From Datisca glomerata (lineage: Eukaryota; Streptophyta; Magnoliopsida; Cucurbitales; Datiscaceae), in NCBI GenBank assembly GCA_003255025.1, contig QANY01009317.1, forward strand, positions 310,001 through 374,000: a DNA stretch of 64,000 nt, read 5' to 3'. Positions 12,215 through 22,342 of this stretch are shown here, in pieces. Under the pieces are notes generated by a model, which had not been told where the DNA came from, made no database searches, and saw only the letters and a list, made by a program, of their open reading frames with translations. The position numbers and the translations under genes were made by a program. Within the stretch, counting starts at the first letter, position 1. Every line of letters starts with the position of its first letter.

Positions 12215-14166
12215 TTCACTGCTACAACTATTACTTTAGTGCCTAAGGTCAATAATCTTACCAAGATCTCTAAATTCAGACCTATTGCGTGTTGTAACCT
12301 ATTTTTAAGTGTATTACTGATGTGCTTGCAAATAGGTTAAAGGTGGTTCCTCTTGAGCTGGTTATTCTCAGCCAAACAGCCTTCATACTAGGGAGATTTA
12401 TTTCAGATAATATCCTTTTGTCTAAGGAGTTTCTTAGAGTCACAAAGATTTTTCATCCCCTAGATGTGCCATGAAATTTGATCTTTTAAAGGCATATGAT
12501 AGCATTAGCTGGTTCTTTTTTAGGAAGGTTCTTACTAGTTTTGGTTTCCCCACTAGATATATCAACTAGATCATGGAATTTGTGACTACTCCAACCTATT
12601 TCATTAATATGTGTGCTTTCTCTAGACTTAGTGCTAAATTGCTTCTTTCTTGCTTTATCTATTGTATTTAGATTGAGAGCAATAGAAAAGATCTTTGTTG
12701 GTAAAATCATTTACTCACTCTCATATCGAAGAAAATTTCTAGGACGATGAATGATAGACTTTGGTTTTTAAACCAATCTAGATCTCTTATGATTGATTCT
12801 ACTTTCTTAGATAGTTGATTTGTAAACCTATTTATCTTGCTTAGGTTGTTGCTTTTCTTTTGTTTCTGAGTCCTAGAGTATGCCCTTGTATTTGTGTAAT
12901 TTCTTTAGTTAATATATTTACCCTTTTAACTAAAAAAGTACTATCTTAAAATTTCATTATTAATTATTATTATATTATGAGTATTCTTAGTCTTGAGAGT
13001 TATGAACTTATATTCAATGACTCAATTATTTTGAACTACTGTGATCGAGATTCTATGGGTCAACATATCTATAGTTTAGATGACAGATAATGAGGATGCA
13101 TAAGAGTCCATAGACCCTTTTAAGTGAGTGACATATTAACACTTGGCATAATATGTTTAATGATCATAGAAATTTAAGTACTTAATATCTCTAATGGTTT
13201 GTGAGAGATTTGATAATTTTACTTGAGGTATCAAGTATGAAAGTTATCATAATTGATAAGTAGAACGACATTTAGAACTTAAGGAACAAGATGTGTATAT
13301 TTTTTATAGTACTTTATCTAATTATTCACGGTTCTATATTATGCATGGGAAACACATAATGAATAATAGTCCAAGAATAATTACATGGAGTAATATAAAA
13401 TATGATTAGAGTTCACTTATAGTGGAACTATTTGTTAATTAATAAATCTGATCATGGTTTGGTCAGTAGAGTTCATTAATTATTTATCCATGAGTATTTT
13501 TATTCTTTTGGTCCACGAGTTAGCCTATGGATATTTTATCCTTTTGGTCCCCAAGCTAGTCTATGGAGGTATTATCGTGACTAGTAATTGATAAAAACAA
13601 CATTAATACCTAACAGTCAACCACTCGATCCTATTAAAGTAATGAGAATTTAATTTTAGTTAATTTTAATTAAAGAGATAATTTTACGCTAGGGTTGATC
13701 TCGTAATCCTAGCTTTTGAATATTACTATAAATAGAAGATCTCTCGGATTAGGAAATTTTTTGACACTATTAGTTGAGAGAATAGAAAACCCTAGAAACA
13801 CTCTCTCTAGCCGAAAATTTGAGAGAAGAAAAGAGAGATCTTTCTTGAGTGCCCACACACTCATTACAGTTGATAAACCAGTGAATAGCGTGGAGGATCG
13901 CAACGTATCGATACGAATCTCATACTATTTTTCACAACGGCTTGGACGTCGGCATGGCACGGTGATGGCAGCCCCTCAGGGTTTTTCGACGCGTAGACGA
14001 GGGATAAATTCACGCGTACTGAGGATGGAATCTTGATGTATACAATGCTTTGATTTTTTAGATTCACACGCAAAGGTATATTCTCAATTCATTTATAGCA
14101 TAGATTAAGTTGTTTAACAAATGAATTTTAAAACCGGGACAAGTTTCTCTATATGAAATCTCTTCA

Positions 14167-15646
14167 TGTAAGACATCAATGGAGGTATGGGATTCTATTT
14201 GGGTCTTCTTCCATTTTAAGATCCAATGATTTACAGTTAAAGTCATTCAATCGATTTCTAAGAAGGATACTGAAAATATTGATGCATCCATTCCAAAAAT
14301 TAAATAAATAAATAATTGATTAGTTGCAGTGTCAACATTAGAAGACGAAGATTTTTTTTATTTACAACATAAACGGGTTACCAGCTTAGTAATAATATTC
14401 TTCGTAACTCAAGTAAGACTAAGGCTGAACCACTGAAGGTAGAGTGTTTTCTCAGATCTATAGTAAAACTGGACATAATGCTATTGACTGTTATCATAGG
14501 ATGAACTACTCTTATCAATGGAAGAACCCACAAGCACAGTTAGCAGCTATAGCAGTAATGTTTTCACAACCACCTTCCACCTCTACTGAATATAATGGAC
14601 AAAATAATATTGCAATTGAAAAACGTCAAACTTTGTCTATCGCACATACAAGTTCAACTATCCTTTCTACTCCTTCCCATTCTTTCTCTATGTCAAAAGC
14701 ACTTTGTGCTCCTCAAATTACTTCCAACCCTCTTTTTTGTTTATAAGTTTTGTTTAGACGATAACTGCACCTCTACCTTTGATGCATCTTTCTTTGTCAT
14801 CCAAGACAAAGTCACAAGCACAATCTTTAGCAAAGCGAGAGTGTAAATGGCATATATTCTCTTCCATCATTCATCTCACCTTCTTCTTCTGCACCATCAG
14901 AATTTCTTGGTACTTAAGTCTCAAATACTACATTATGTGAGAAACTTAAACATGCATCTAATTCGGTAGTTAAAACAATACTAACTAAAGCATATTTACC
15001 TTGTATTTCTTTTGTTTCTAGTTCTGATTATTTTATCTGTAAGAGTTATCTCTATAGTAATATCTCTTACCAATAATATCTCTTCCCTTCCTTTAGATTT
15101 AGTCCATAGTGATTTTTGGGTCCCTTCTCCCATTACTTCTTTTAAGTGACTATAGATATTATGTCACCTTTGTAGATGACATGTCAAGATACATTTGGAT
15201 ATTCCCTTTGGTTCGCAAGATCTAATGTATGTGCAAGTTCTCAAAAGTTTAAACCATATATTGAAAAGTTGCTTTCTAAACATATTAGAACATTGAGGAT
15301 TGATGGGGCACGGAGTACAATCTGAAATTTAGAAGATATCTACAAACTCATAGCATATGTCATCAATAATTATATCCATATATCCCTGAACAGATGGGGT
15401 TGTAGAAAGAAAGTATAGACAACTTGTAGAAATTGCCCTTGCTTTATTACTCAAAGCATCTCTCCCTCTTTATTTTTGGTATCATGCTTTTGCAACTATT
15501 GAGCTCTTAATTATAATCATCTTAGAATCTTTGATTGTGCATTTTACCCATGTATCAAACCTTATAATGCAAATAAACATCAGCATTAAGCTGTTCAATG
15601 CATATGTTCGGGTTATGCACTTGAGTATAAGGGTTAATTGTGCTAC
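14167..15646 (+). pseudogene. Old Ty1/copia element: rest of gag, zinc knuckle and first part of integrase
   Basis: This continues the gag broken off at 1347. A TSMEVWDSI-like segment is followed by KDTENIDASIPKIK and LVAVSTLEDEDF (14250-14355), then a decayed CCHC knuckle, YSKTGHNAIDCYHRMNY (14462-14512), in which the first two cysteines are lost. Integrase residues follow: LDLVHSDFWVPSP (about 15098), VVERKYRQLVEIALALLLKA (about 15400) and LPLYFWYHAFAT. These are the signatures of the copia integrase core and the GVVERKHR-HI-like motif. The frame is broken many times. It ends at about 15646, where foreign sequence interrupts it. Confidence 0.82.
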
Positions 15647-16496
15647 TGAAATGATGTAGACAATTGTTAGTACGTATGTGTATTATACACATATTTTACA
15701 CTACGTTTAGCGAATCATTCAGTCTGTTTCTGAATCTAGTTGAGAATGTTACAAAATAATACACAAATTTTTCATGTAAAACGCGAATAATACGTGCATA
15801 ATTCATTTACAGAACTATACACCTAATAAAAACGCCAATATTTGACATTGACCACGAGCAGATGCGCGTCTATTTTTAGTGGTTATGGCCTATAGTCACA
15901 AAGCCTGTGATTTATTTGGGAGAATCCTATCATGGTCTTATTTCTTTTTCGATGTGGAATTGGGATGATGTATAATTTATTTCTATGAGTTGTTTTTAGG
16001 TGGGTGTGGTATTATGTTATACGATTGTTTTTTACATTAACATTTTTCTTACTTATACTTTAACTAAATATATACAATACGTGGTGTTTCGCATATGATT
16101 GAGATCATATACAATGCACGTAGTTTATAGTTACTTAGTTTAAATAATTAGCATTCAATTTTATGGTATAGTTACAAATTATTTAAGTATTACAATCCGG
16201 ATTAAAAAATAAGGACAACGAAGTTGACAAACCTTTATTGACAATGTTTTACTTGTGATTTTTATCTAAGTAATGAAATTCTTTAATGGCATTTAATTAT
16301 AATGAATGAATTTGATGGTTTTACCACATAAATATAACATATATGTTGTTTACTTATCATATGTAAATGAATTTTGTATCCGTATTTTTATGCTGAATTT
16401 TTCAAATGAAAATATTTTAATACTCGTATCTGAACTTTTACATACTACATTATTGATCGAATTTTTACTCAATATTTAAATAATACTCAATATTTT
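15647..16496. mobile_element. Unidentified insertion of about 850 bp in the old copia integrase
   Basis: Copia coding similarity stops after LEYKG-LCY at about 15646 and resumes near 16497 with a segment leading into FRHVLFDES and PYAHLSTKTIG (about 16515-16575). Between these lies sequence without coding similarity. The bases tgctac (15641-15646) and tgctat (16497-16502) bracket it and may be a short target duplication. I see no clear terminal inverted repeats or LTRs, so the class is unknown. Confidence 0.5.
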
Positions 16497-17434
16497 TGCT
16501 ATCCCTGATTTAGCTAACTATGGTTTAGACATGTACTATTTGATGAATCATGTTTTCCATATGCACATTTATCTACTAAGACTATTGGTGTTTCTTCTAC
16601 TTCTCCTTCAACATTTGTTCTACCATCTTCGTAATTTCTACCATATCTTTTTTCACATATTTTTTCTTCTCCTACTACTTCTAATTCATTACCTTTATCT
16701 AATTTCTCTATTGTTACTGAACCTTCTAATTCAATTTCTTTTTTTCAACCTACTATTTCACCGCTTGAAAATTCTCACTCTCTCTTTGTTGATCTTCCTA
16801 TTCAATCCCGGCCTCATACTTCAAACACATCCTAGTTTCCTCAACCTATTTACTCCTCTCCAAATAATTCATAATATCCATTAGTTTCTTTCAATTCTCA
16901 TTTTATGCAAATCAGATCTAAATGTGGTGCTTCAAGGAAAAGGCTTTTATAGCCTCTAATTCTTCAAATATACTTGAACCTCATTCTTATTACACTACTA
17001 CTAATAGTCCTGAATGGACAAAGGATAGGGACAAAGAATTTTTGTGCAGTACAGTCACAACAATCTTGATCTTTGGTTCCTTACCTGCTGATAAGAACTT
17101 AGTGGGCTGTAAGTTGTTTCATAAACTCAAATATCAGCTTGATGGTAGTAGTGTAAGGTATAAAGCCATATTTGTGGCTACGGGGTTTCACCAAGAAGTA
17201 GTATAAAGAAACTTATTGACAGAATTATTATTTCCTTAGCTGCTCAATGTGGCTAGAGCTTAAGGCAATTAGATGTTAAAATGCATTCTTCATGGTTTTT
17301 GAAGGAGTAAGTCTACATTTCTCAACCACCTGGATGTTAAAATGCATTCTTCATGGTTTTTAAAGGAGGAAGTCTACATTTCTCAACCACCTGGATGTTA
17401 AAATGCATTCTTCATGGGTTTTGAAGGAGGAAGT
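16497..17434 (+). pseudogene. Old Ty1/copia element: end of integrase and start of reverse transcriptase
   Basis: After the integrase tail (HVLFDES region) comes a serine/proline-rich linker that reads as low-complexity leucine in another frame. The RT start follows with YTTTNSPEWTKDRDKEF and LPADKNLVGCK (16994-17110), KYQLDGSSVRYKAIFVATGF (about 17130) and, after a frameshift, SLAAQCG. The catalytic part of RT is absent. The DVK-AFLHGF-KEEVY-SQPPG motif is present three times as a 61-bp tandem repeat, which breaks the frame. Confidence 0.82.
17272..17434 (+). repeat. 61-bp tandem repeat, nearly three units (copy A)
   Basis: Units start at 17272, 17333 and 17394, each beginning gatgttaaaatgcattcttc; the third is cut short in ggaggaagt. 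The unit encodes the copia RT motif VKMHSSWFLKEEVYISQPPG but is 61 bp long, so each repeat shifts the frame. Confidence 0.92.
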
Positions 17435-17831
17435 TCAATATTTATAATCAAGTAGTAAGAAATTATAAAATATTAATGTACAAATGAAGTATGAAGATAA
17501 AATATATCGAGACTTCAAGCAACTATTCATAAGGCCTCGAACTTGGTTTGGAAAAGGCCCCTAGGATATTTGAGCATATTGGAATATAAGGTTAAAAGTG
17601 TTTGCGGAAAAAGATAAGAGAAATATGAAGCGAAGTGATGTAAAAACATAGATGAGTTTTTATAGGGTTTTAGAAAACCCATAAAATAAGTTTTACGGGG
17701 TTTTGAAAAAGCTATAAAAAGTCAGAAGTAGGTTTTGATAATGTGGAGTCTTTTAGTCCAGTATAAAGAAACCTATTCTCATAATTATTAGCTCTTTAGC
17801 TGCTCAACTTGGCTAGAGCTTAAGGCAATTA

Positions 17832-17994
17832 GATGTTAAAATTCATTCCTCATGGTATTGGAAGGAGGAAGTCTACATTTCTCAACCACATGGATGTTAA
17901 AATGAATTCTTCATGGTTTTTTAAGGAGGAAGTCTACATTTCTCAACAGCCTAGATGTTAAAATGCATTCTTCATGTTTTTTTAAGGAGGAAGT
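17832..17994 (+). repeat. 61-bp tandem repeat, nearly three units (copy B)
   Basis: Units start at 17832, 17893 and 17954. This is the same repeat as at 17272, carried along by the 557-bp duplication. The triplication therefore came before the duplication. Confidence 0.9.
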
Positions 17995-18954
17995 CTAATA
18001 TTTATATTAAAGTTGTAAGAAATTATAAAATATTGATGTACACATGAAGTATGAAGATAGAGTATATCGAGACGTCAAACAACTATTCATAAGGTCTTGA
18101 ACTTGGTTTAGAAAATGCCCCTAGGATATTTGAGCATATTGCAGTATAATATCAAAAGTGTTTGTGGCAAAAGATTGGAGAAAATAAAGTCAAGTGATGT
18201 AAAAATAGAAGAGTTTTTATAGGGTTTCAAAAAACCCATAAAATCATTTTATAGGGTTTTGAAAAAGCTATAAGAAGTTAGAAGAATATTGGAGCTAATC
18301 TGCCATGAGCGGATGTCCGCCCATCACCAACAGTCGTCCGCTCCTTGCTGTATTTTCTCAATGTATGTTTTTTAATCTTTAATGGACTGACGGTCAATGA
18401 GCAGTCATCTGTTTCCTGTTATAAGGCCCCAACGGTAATATTTTTTTACACCTATAAATAGTGGGTCCTTTGAAATTTGACATAATAATTGAGAACAAAT
18501 TTTATATACTTTATGAGAAGAAGCCTTCATCATATTGTGAGAGAAAAAAATTGTATCTCTACTATTTGAGAGAGTTTTAAATGTAATCTCTTAATTTATA
18601 AAAGAGAAGTGAGAATCATGATTATAGCCCGTAGAAACAATCAATGAGAGGCATGATTGGTTCCCGTGAAATCAATTGGTTGTAAAGGTTTGATATTTAC
18701 CCTTGAAAGAAGATCGTGATAGTGGATTCTTCAAGGAGGAGCCTTGACATAGGCAAAGAGTGTCGAACCTCGTAAAAATTATTTGTTCGATTCTTCTTCT
18801 CTTATCTTCTTTACATTACTGAACGATTATTTAATCTCATTACATATATTTGCTTGCATTGATTCATTCTACTTATTCTTGGTGATTATTCGTTCTTAAA
18901 ACTTACATCACATAACAAACGCACACTCTAAGGGTACCATATCGATCTAACAAT

Positions 18955-18966
18955 TGGTATCAGAGC
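18955..18966 (+). promoter_or_regulatory. Primer-binding site of copia-2
   Basis: tggtatcagagc is an exact match to the usual initiator-methionine tRNA primer site of plant LTR elements. It begins two bases after the LTR end (ctaaca, 18952). Confidence 0.92.
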
Positions 18967-19059
18967 TTGTTGCTCAAATTAATAAGACTTCACCATTTTG
19001 TGTTTTGGCATCCTTTCAAGAAGAGATTTTATTCAAGAAATTATTTTTGGGAACGATGA

Positions 19060-19850
19060 TTCAAATAGTATGAATTCTCATATCGATGAATGTGATAGTG
19101 ATGCTAATATTCATGATGCATATGAAGAATTGTATAATGTCTTTCTAATATTATAAAAGAAAAATCATCATTTGAACAAGAAATTAGTTTTATATAATAA
19201 GAAAATGAAGAGTTGTATCAAAATTTTGAAAAATCAAAATTTTGAACAAGAATTTTTTGTTGAAAAACAAAATCTTCTTGATAAAATTAATTTTGTTGAA
19301 AGTTGTGTGTATGAAAAACATCAATCTATTTTGGTTTTAAAAGCTAGACAATTAGAACTTGAAAAGATCTAATTGAGTCTAATGAAAAGGTAAAGAGATT
19401 GACATTAGGAACCTAAAAATTGAATAATTTGCTAAGTATGAGAAAATGTTCCGATGATATGAAAGGTCTTGGATATATTAATGAAAATCATACTCTATCT
19501 ATTTCTAAGATTATTTTTGTGAAAGAAAATTTGCCTCTCAAACAAAATATTGATATTCATGTTCCTAAATCTAAAATCACACACACAAGAAAGCCTAAGA
19601 TTATTTTTCACACTTCCAACATTAGGCATGATTCATTAACAAATAAGAGTACACCCATATGTCATCATAATTGTGGTATTAAAAGGCATATTGGGGCTAT
19701 GTGCTAGTGATTCAAAAATAACAAACATACACACATGTAAGAACACGTAGATTGAATTCTAACATGTCATCATTGTGGTCTTAAGGATCACAGTAAACCA
19801 CATTGTATTTACTTAGAAGATCATTTAGGAGTTTCAATTATTCTCCTAAT
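19060..19850 (+). pseudogene. copia-2 gag remnant with coiled coil and two zinc knuckles
   Basis: This is an eroded gag. From 19172 there is a lysine-, asparagine- and glutamate-rich helical stretch (KKMKSCIKILKNQNFEQEFF, then EKQNLLDKINFVES) like the coiled-coil C-terminal half of some copia gags. A second open piece (19420-19707) ends in a damaged CCHC box, PICHHNCGIKRHIGAMC, with one residue inserted. A second box, CHHCGLKDHSKPHC, follows at about 19770. No protease, integrase or RT is seen, so the element must have depended on proteins from relatives. Confidence 0.72.
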
Positions 19851-20489
19851 TAGAGAACTTATTTTAACACGTCAAAAAAATTTCACATGTTAGGTTTTTT
19901 AATCTTTTTAACTCACATATTTTTTGTGATAACCAATTCGTGAACAAAGTTAAATTAAGACAAATTTGAATTAAGAAAAAGGATTTGGATAAACTCAAGT
20001 AACTATTTTTTGTTTTGTTTGTTTCCATTGATCTCGTGCTTCATTTTCTATTACCTATATATTATGTGTGTATGAAATTTTTTAATAAGTTTTTAATATA
20101 AAAACATAATTTGAGGGGGAGTTAAAATATTTTATTATATTAATTATACTAAGTGTTTTGAACGAGAACAATATTTGATGTTAATGAAAGTTTTATTATT
20201 TCAAAAAGGGGGAGAACATTTTTACAAACATTTTTTTTAAATAAAATTCTCAAATTTTTTAAATGATTGTGAGCATCATATTGCGTATAGGGGAAGATAT
20301 ATGTGTGCTTTAAGGAGAGAAACAAATTGTTTTGATTGACAAAGTGTCATCTTAAAACCATGAAAATGGGAAAATTTTATTAGTTTTTTATGATAACAAA
20401 GATGGAGAGAGTGGTTGATTGCATTGCTTTTATTGGTTTCTTATTTTATTTTACTATCAATGCTTTGTCACCATAAACAAGAGGGAGAT

Positions 20490-21505
20490 TGTTGACTTTA
20501 GATATTATAGAGACTATTTTGATGATAATAAAATATTTTATATGTACTAACATATATAATCAAGTTGTAGGAAATTATAAAATATTGATGTGCACATGAA
20601 ATATGAAGATGATCAGACTTCTAACAACTATTCATAAAGTCTCAGTCTTGGTTTGGAAAATGCCCCTACGATATTTGAAGCATGTTGGAATATAAAGTCA
20701 AAGGTGTATAAGATAAAAGATTGGAGAAAAATAAAGTCAGGTGATATAAAAACATAAAAGAGTTTTTATTGGGTTTCAGAAAACCCTAAAAACCCTATTT
20801 ACGGGGTTTCAGAAAAGTTGTATAAAGCCAGAAGAATATTGAAGCCAATCTTCCACGAGCGTACATGCGCCCATCACCAACGGTCATCTACTCCTTGTTG
20901 TATTTTCTCAATGACTATATTTTTTAATCTCTAACCGGTCAAGATAGCAGTCGTATGTTCACTGTTATAAGGCCCCAACGACTATATTTTTTATATCTAT
21001 AAAATATAGGGTTCTTTGAATATTTGAAGACACAATAATTAAGCAAAAAATTTTACGAACTTTGTGAGAAGAAGTCTTCATTATATTGTGAGATAAAATT
21101 TGTATATATACTCTTTGAGAGAGTTTTGATTGTAATATCTTAATATATAAATGAGAAGTGAGAGGCATGATTGTAGCTCATAGAAGCAATCGGTGAGAAG
21201 TGTGATTGGTGCCCCTGAAATCAGTCGGTTGTAAAAGTTTGATCTTCACTCGTGAAGAAGATCGTGGTAGTGAATTTTTCAAGAAAGAACCTTGAAGCGT
21301 GGACATAGGAAAATGAGTGTCGAACCCAGTAAAAATCATTGTGTTTGATTCTTCTTCCCTCATACTCTCTATTGCATGATTATTTAATCTATTTATATAT
21401 ATTTACTTGCATCGATTCACTCTACTTATTCTTTGAGATATTCATTCTTAAAACTAAAAAACCGTAACACAACGCCCACTCTAAGGGTGCCATATTGATC
21501 CAATA
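20490..21505 (+). repeat. 3' LTR of copia-2
   Basis: It begins TGTTGACTTT after the purine tract gagggaga (20481-20488) and ends near gatccaata, where the 5' LTR has gatctaaca. A TATA-like tataaaata lies at about 20998. It matches 18011-18952 along its length. Confidence 0.88.
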
Positions 21506-22147
21506 AATTTTGAAGTCAACAAAGTGATCCAATTCATGCATGTATATACTACTCCTCACTTTGTTGCTGTTAAACATATATTTAGGTACATTGGTGGTAC
21601 AATTGATCACGACAGTTTATTTAAACCTGGCCACTTCATATCCATGCATTTAGTGTTTCTGATTGGGTTTGAGACTCCTCTTACAAAAGATCTACTACTG
21701 GTTATACGATCTTTCTTGATCATAATATCATATCTTGGTCTGCCAAGAAGCAAACCATAGTGGCCTAGATCCTCTACTGAAGCAGAATATAAAGCCTTAG
21801 CTAACACAATAACTAAATTATCTTGGCTAAAGCAAATTTTTTTGTGATTTATATGTGTTTTTTAAAAACCATCCTAACATTTAGGGTGATGATAACTCAG
21901 TTATTGCTCTTGCCTCAAATCCAGTGATGCTTGCACTAAACATATGAAGATTGATTTTCACTTTGTAAGAGAATGGGTAGCTCATAAATATCTTGTTGAA
22001 CACGTCAAATCTCATCCTCAGCTTGTTGACTTGTTCACCAAGCCTATGTCTACTCCTAATTTTGATTCCTTACGTGACAAACTCATGGCTCCTATATGTG
22101 ATATGAGTTTACGGGAGATGATAAATGTAATAATTAGTAAGTGTTAG
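21506..22147 (+). pseudogene. Old Ty1/copia element: RNase H end of pol
   Basis: This is the C-terminal RNase H region of the old copia element. Visible motifs are VIQFMHVYTTPHFVAVKHIF then RYIGGTIDH (21522-21615), and in a shifted frame SSTEAEYKALANTI-like residues with LSWLKQI (21770-21840). The last open piece (21944-22147) has HFVREWVAHKYLVEHVKSHP, QLVDLFTKPMS and FDSLRDKLM. The QLxDxxTKPL and LRxKLM motifs mark the end of copia pol, and the frame stops at 22147. Confidence 0.88.
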
Positions 22148-22342
22148 TTTTAAATCAGTCAATGTTAGTTAACTTAACTGTCAAGGAGGTTTTCTTCTAT
22201 CTATGTAATAGTTTTGAGCTTTTCAGAGATGATTAATGAGAATAAGTAGAATACATTCTCACATTTATGTTCTTCGTCTCTTTCTTCTCTCTCTACTTTG
22301 AAATTCTTCACCATTCACTTGCATTTAAGTCCATGCACAACA
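22142..22342 (+). repeat. Putative short 3' LTR of the old copia element
   Basis: Just after the pol end lies a purine run acgggaga (22111-22118), then a sequence beginning TGTTAG and ending ACAACA, with a pyrimidine-rich block (22272-22300) typical of short copia LTRs. The start could instead be the TG at 22119. No 5' copy exists in the window to confirm the boundaries. Confidence 0.5.

Larger units (their letters stand above)
9881..12933 (+). mobile_element. Non-LTR retrotransposon (LINE, plant L1 type) inserted in the copia-1 3' LTR
   Basis: The 10-bp target duplication aaaagtacta is present at 9871-9880 and 12934-12943, and the element lies between. ORF1 remnants start with a DUF4283-like piece (IILKGGPWYLFGKPLILKEW, about 9913) and a zinc-knuckle-like piece (RCKRCLNFGHDC, about 10258). 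ORF2 remnants include an APE-type endonuclease start (NYNFDAWNVRGFNQP, about 10740), a later endonuclease part (GVFYTLWNHQ, KIDRVL, about 11275-11345) and a reverse transcriptase part (DKKALWPDGFSTLFFK, then TLVPKVNN and FRPIACCN, 12090-12300). At about 3.05 kb it is shorter than full plant L1 elements because the C-terminal half of RT is missing. The tail is only a short A run merged with the duplication. Confidence 0.9.
1348..14166 (+). mobile_element. Ty1/copia LTR retrotransposon (copia-1) with two elements nested inside it
   Basis: This is a complete but dead copia retrotransposon. It has a 5' LTR (1348-2962), a primer-binding site, a leader, a decayed gag-pol frame, a polypurine tract just before 9458, and a 3' LTR (9458-14166 including a LINE insertion). 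The flanking 5-mers are tgcaa (1343-1347) and tgtaa (14167-14171), a target duplication with one mismatch, and they lie exactly where the gag of an older copia is split. The LTRs start TGTTA and end CA. By eye the two LTRs differ greatly, which points to an old insertion. The internal region carries a Mutator-like insertion at 3575-4804. Confidence 0.9.
9458..14166 (+). repeat. 3' LTR of copia-1, split by a LINE
   Basis: The first part is 9458-9880 and the second 12934-14166; together they give about 1.65 kb, matching the 5' LTR. It follows the purine tract aagggaactaggaga and begins TGTTATG. A TATAAATA box lies at 13727-13734. It ends at cttca, 14166, followed by the target duplication tgtaa. 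Confidence 0.88.
17203..18290 (+). repeat. Direct duplication of about 557 bp spanning a copia RT / LTR junction
   Basis: The sequence from agtataaagaaac at 17203 recurs from 17760. Each copy holds the RT start, three 61-bp tandem units and the first roughly 300 bp of a truncated LTR, including the shared words gtaagaaattataaaatatt and cccctaggatatttgagcata. Copy A (to about 17735) ends in the LTR and jumps back into RT at ggttttgataatgtggag, which reads GFDNVESFSP. Copy B continues into the full LTR. Copy A lacks about 29 bp that copy B has at the RT start. Confidence 0.85.
17995..21505 (+). mobile_element. Gag-only LTR element (copia-2, non-autonomous) in the old copia RT
   Basis: The 5' LTR runs from about 17995 to 18952 and lacks roughly its first 70 bp compared with the 3' LTR (20490-21505, about 1016 bp). 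Both LTRs share the words agttgtaagaaattataaaatattgatg, cgcccatcaccaac and ataaggccccaacg. A near-perfect primer-binding site follows the 5' LTR, and a gagggaga polypurine tract precedes the 3' LTR. The interior of about 1.5 kb holds only gag remnants and AT-rich sequence. After 21505 the old copia resumes in its RNase H region, so most of its RT was lost at this insertion or later. Confidence 0.85.

Noticed and set aside
16531..16884. A 117-codon leucine-rich open frame resembling a membrane protein
   Set aside because: It is the wrong frame of the serine/proline-rich linker between copia integrase and RT.
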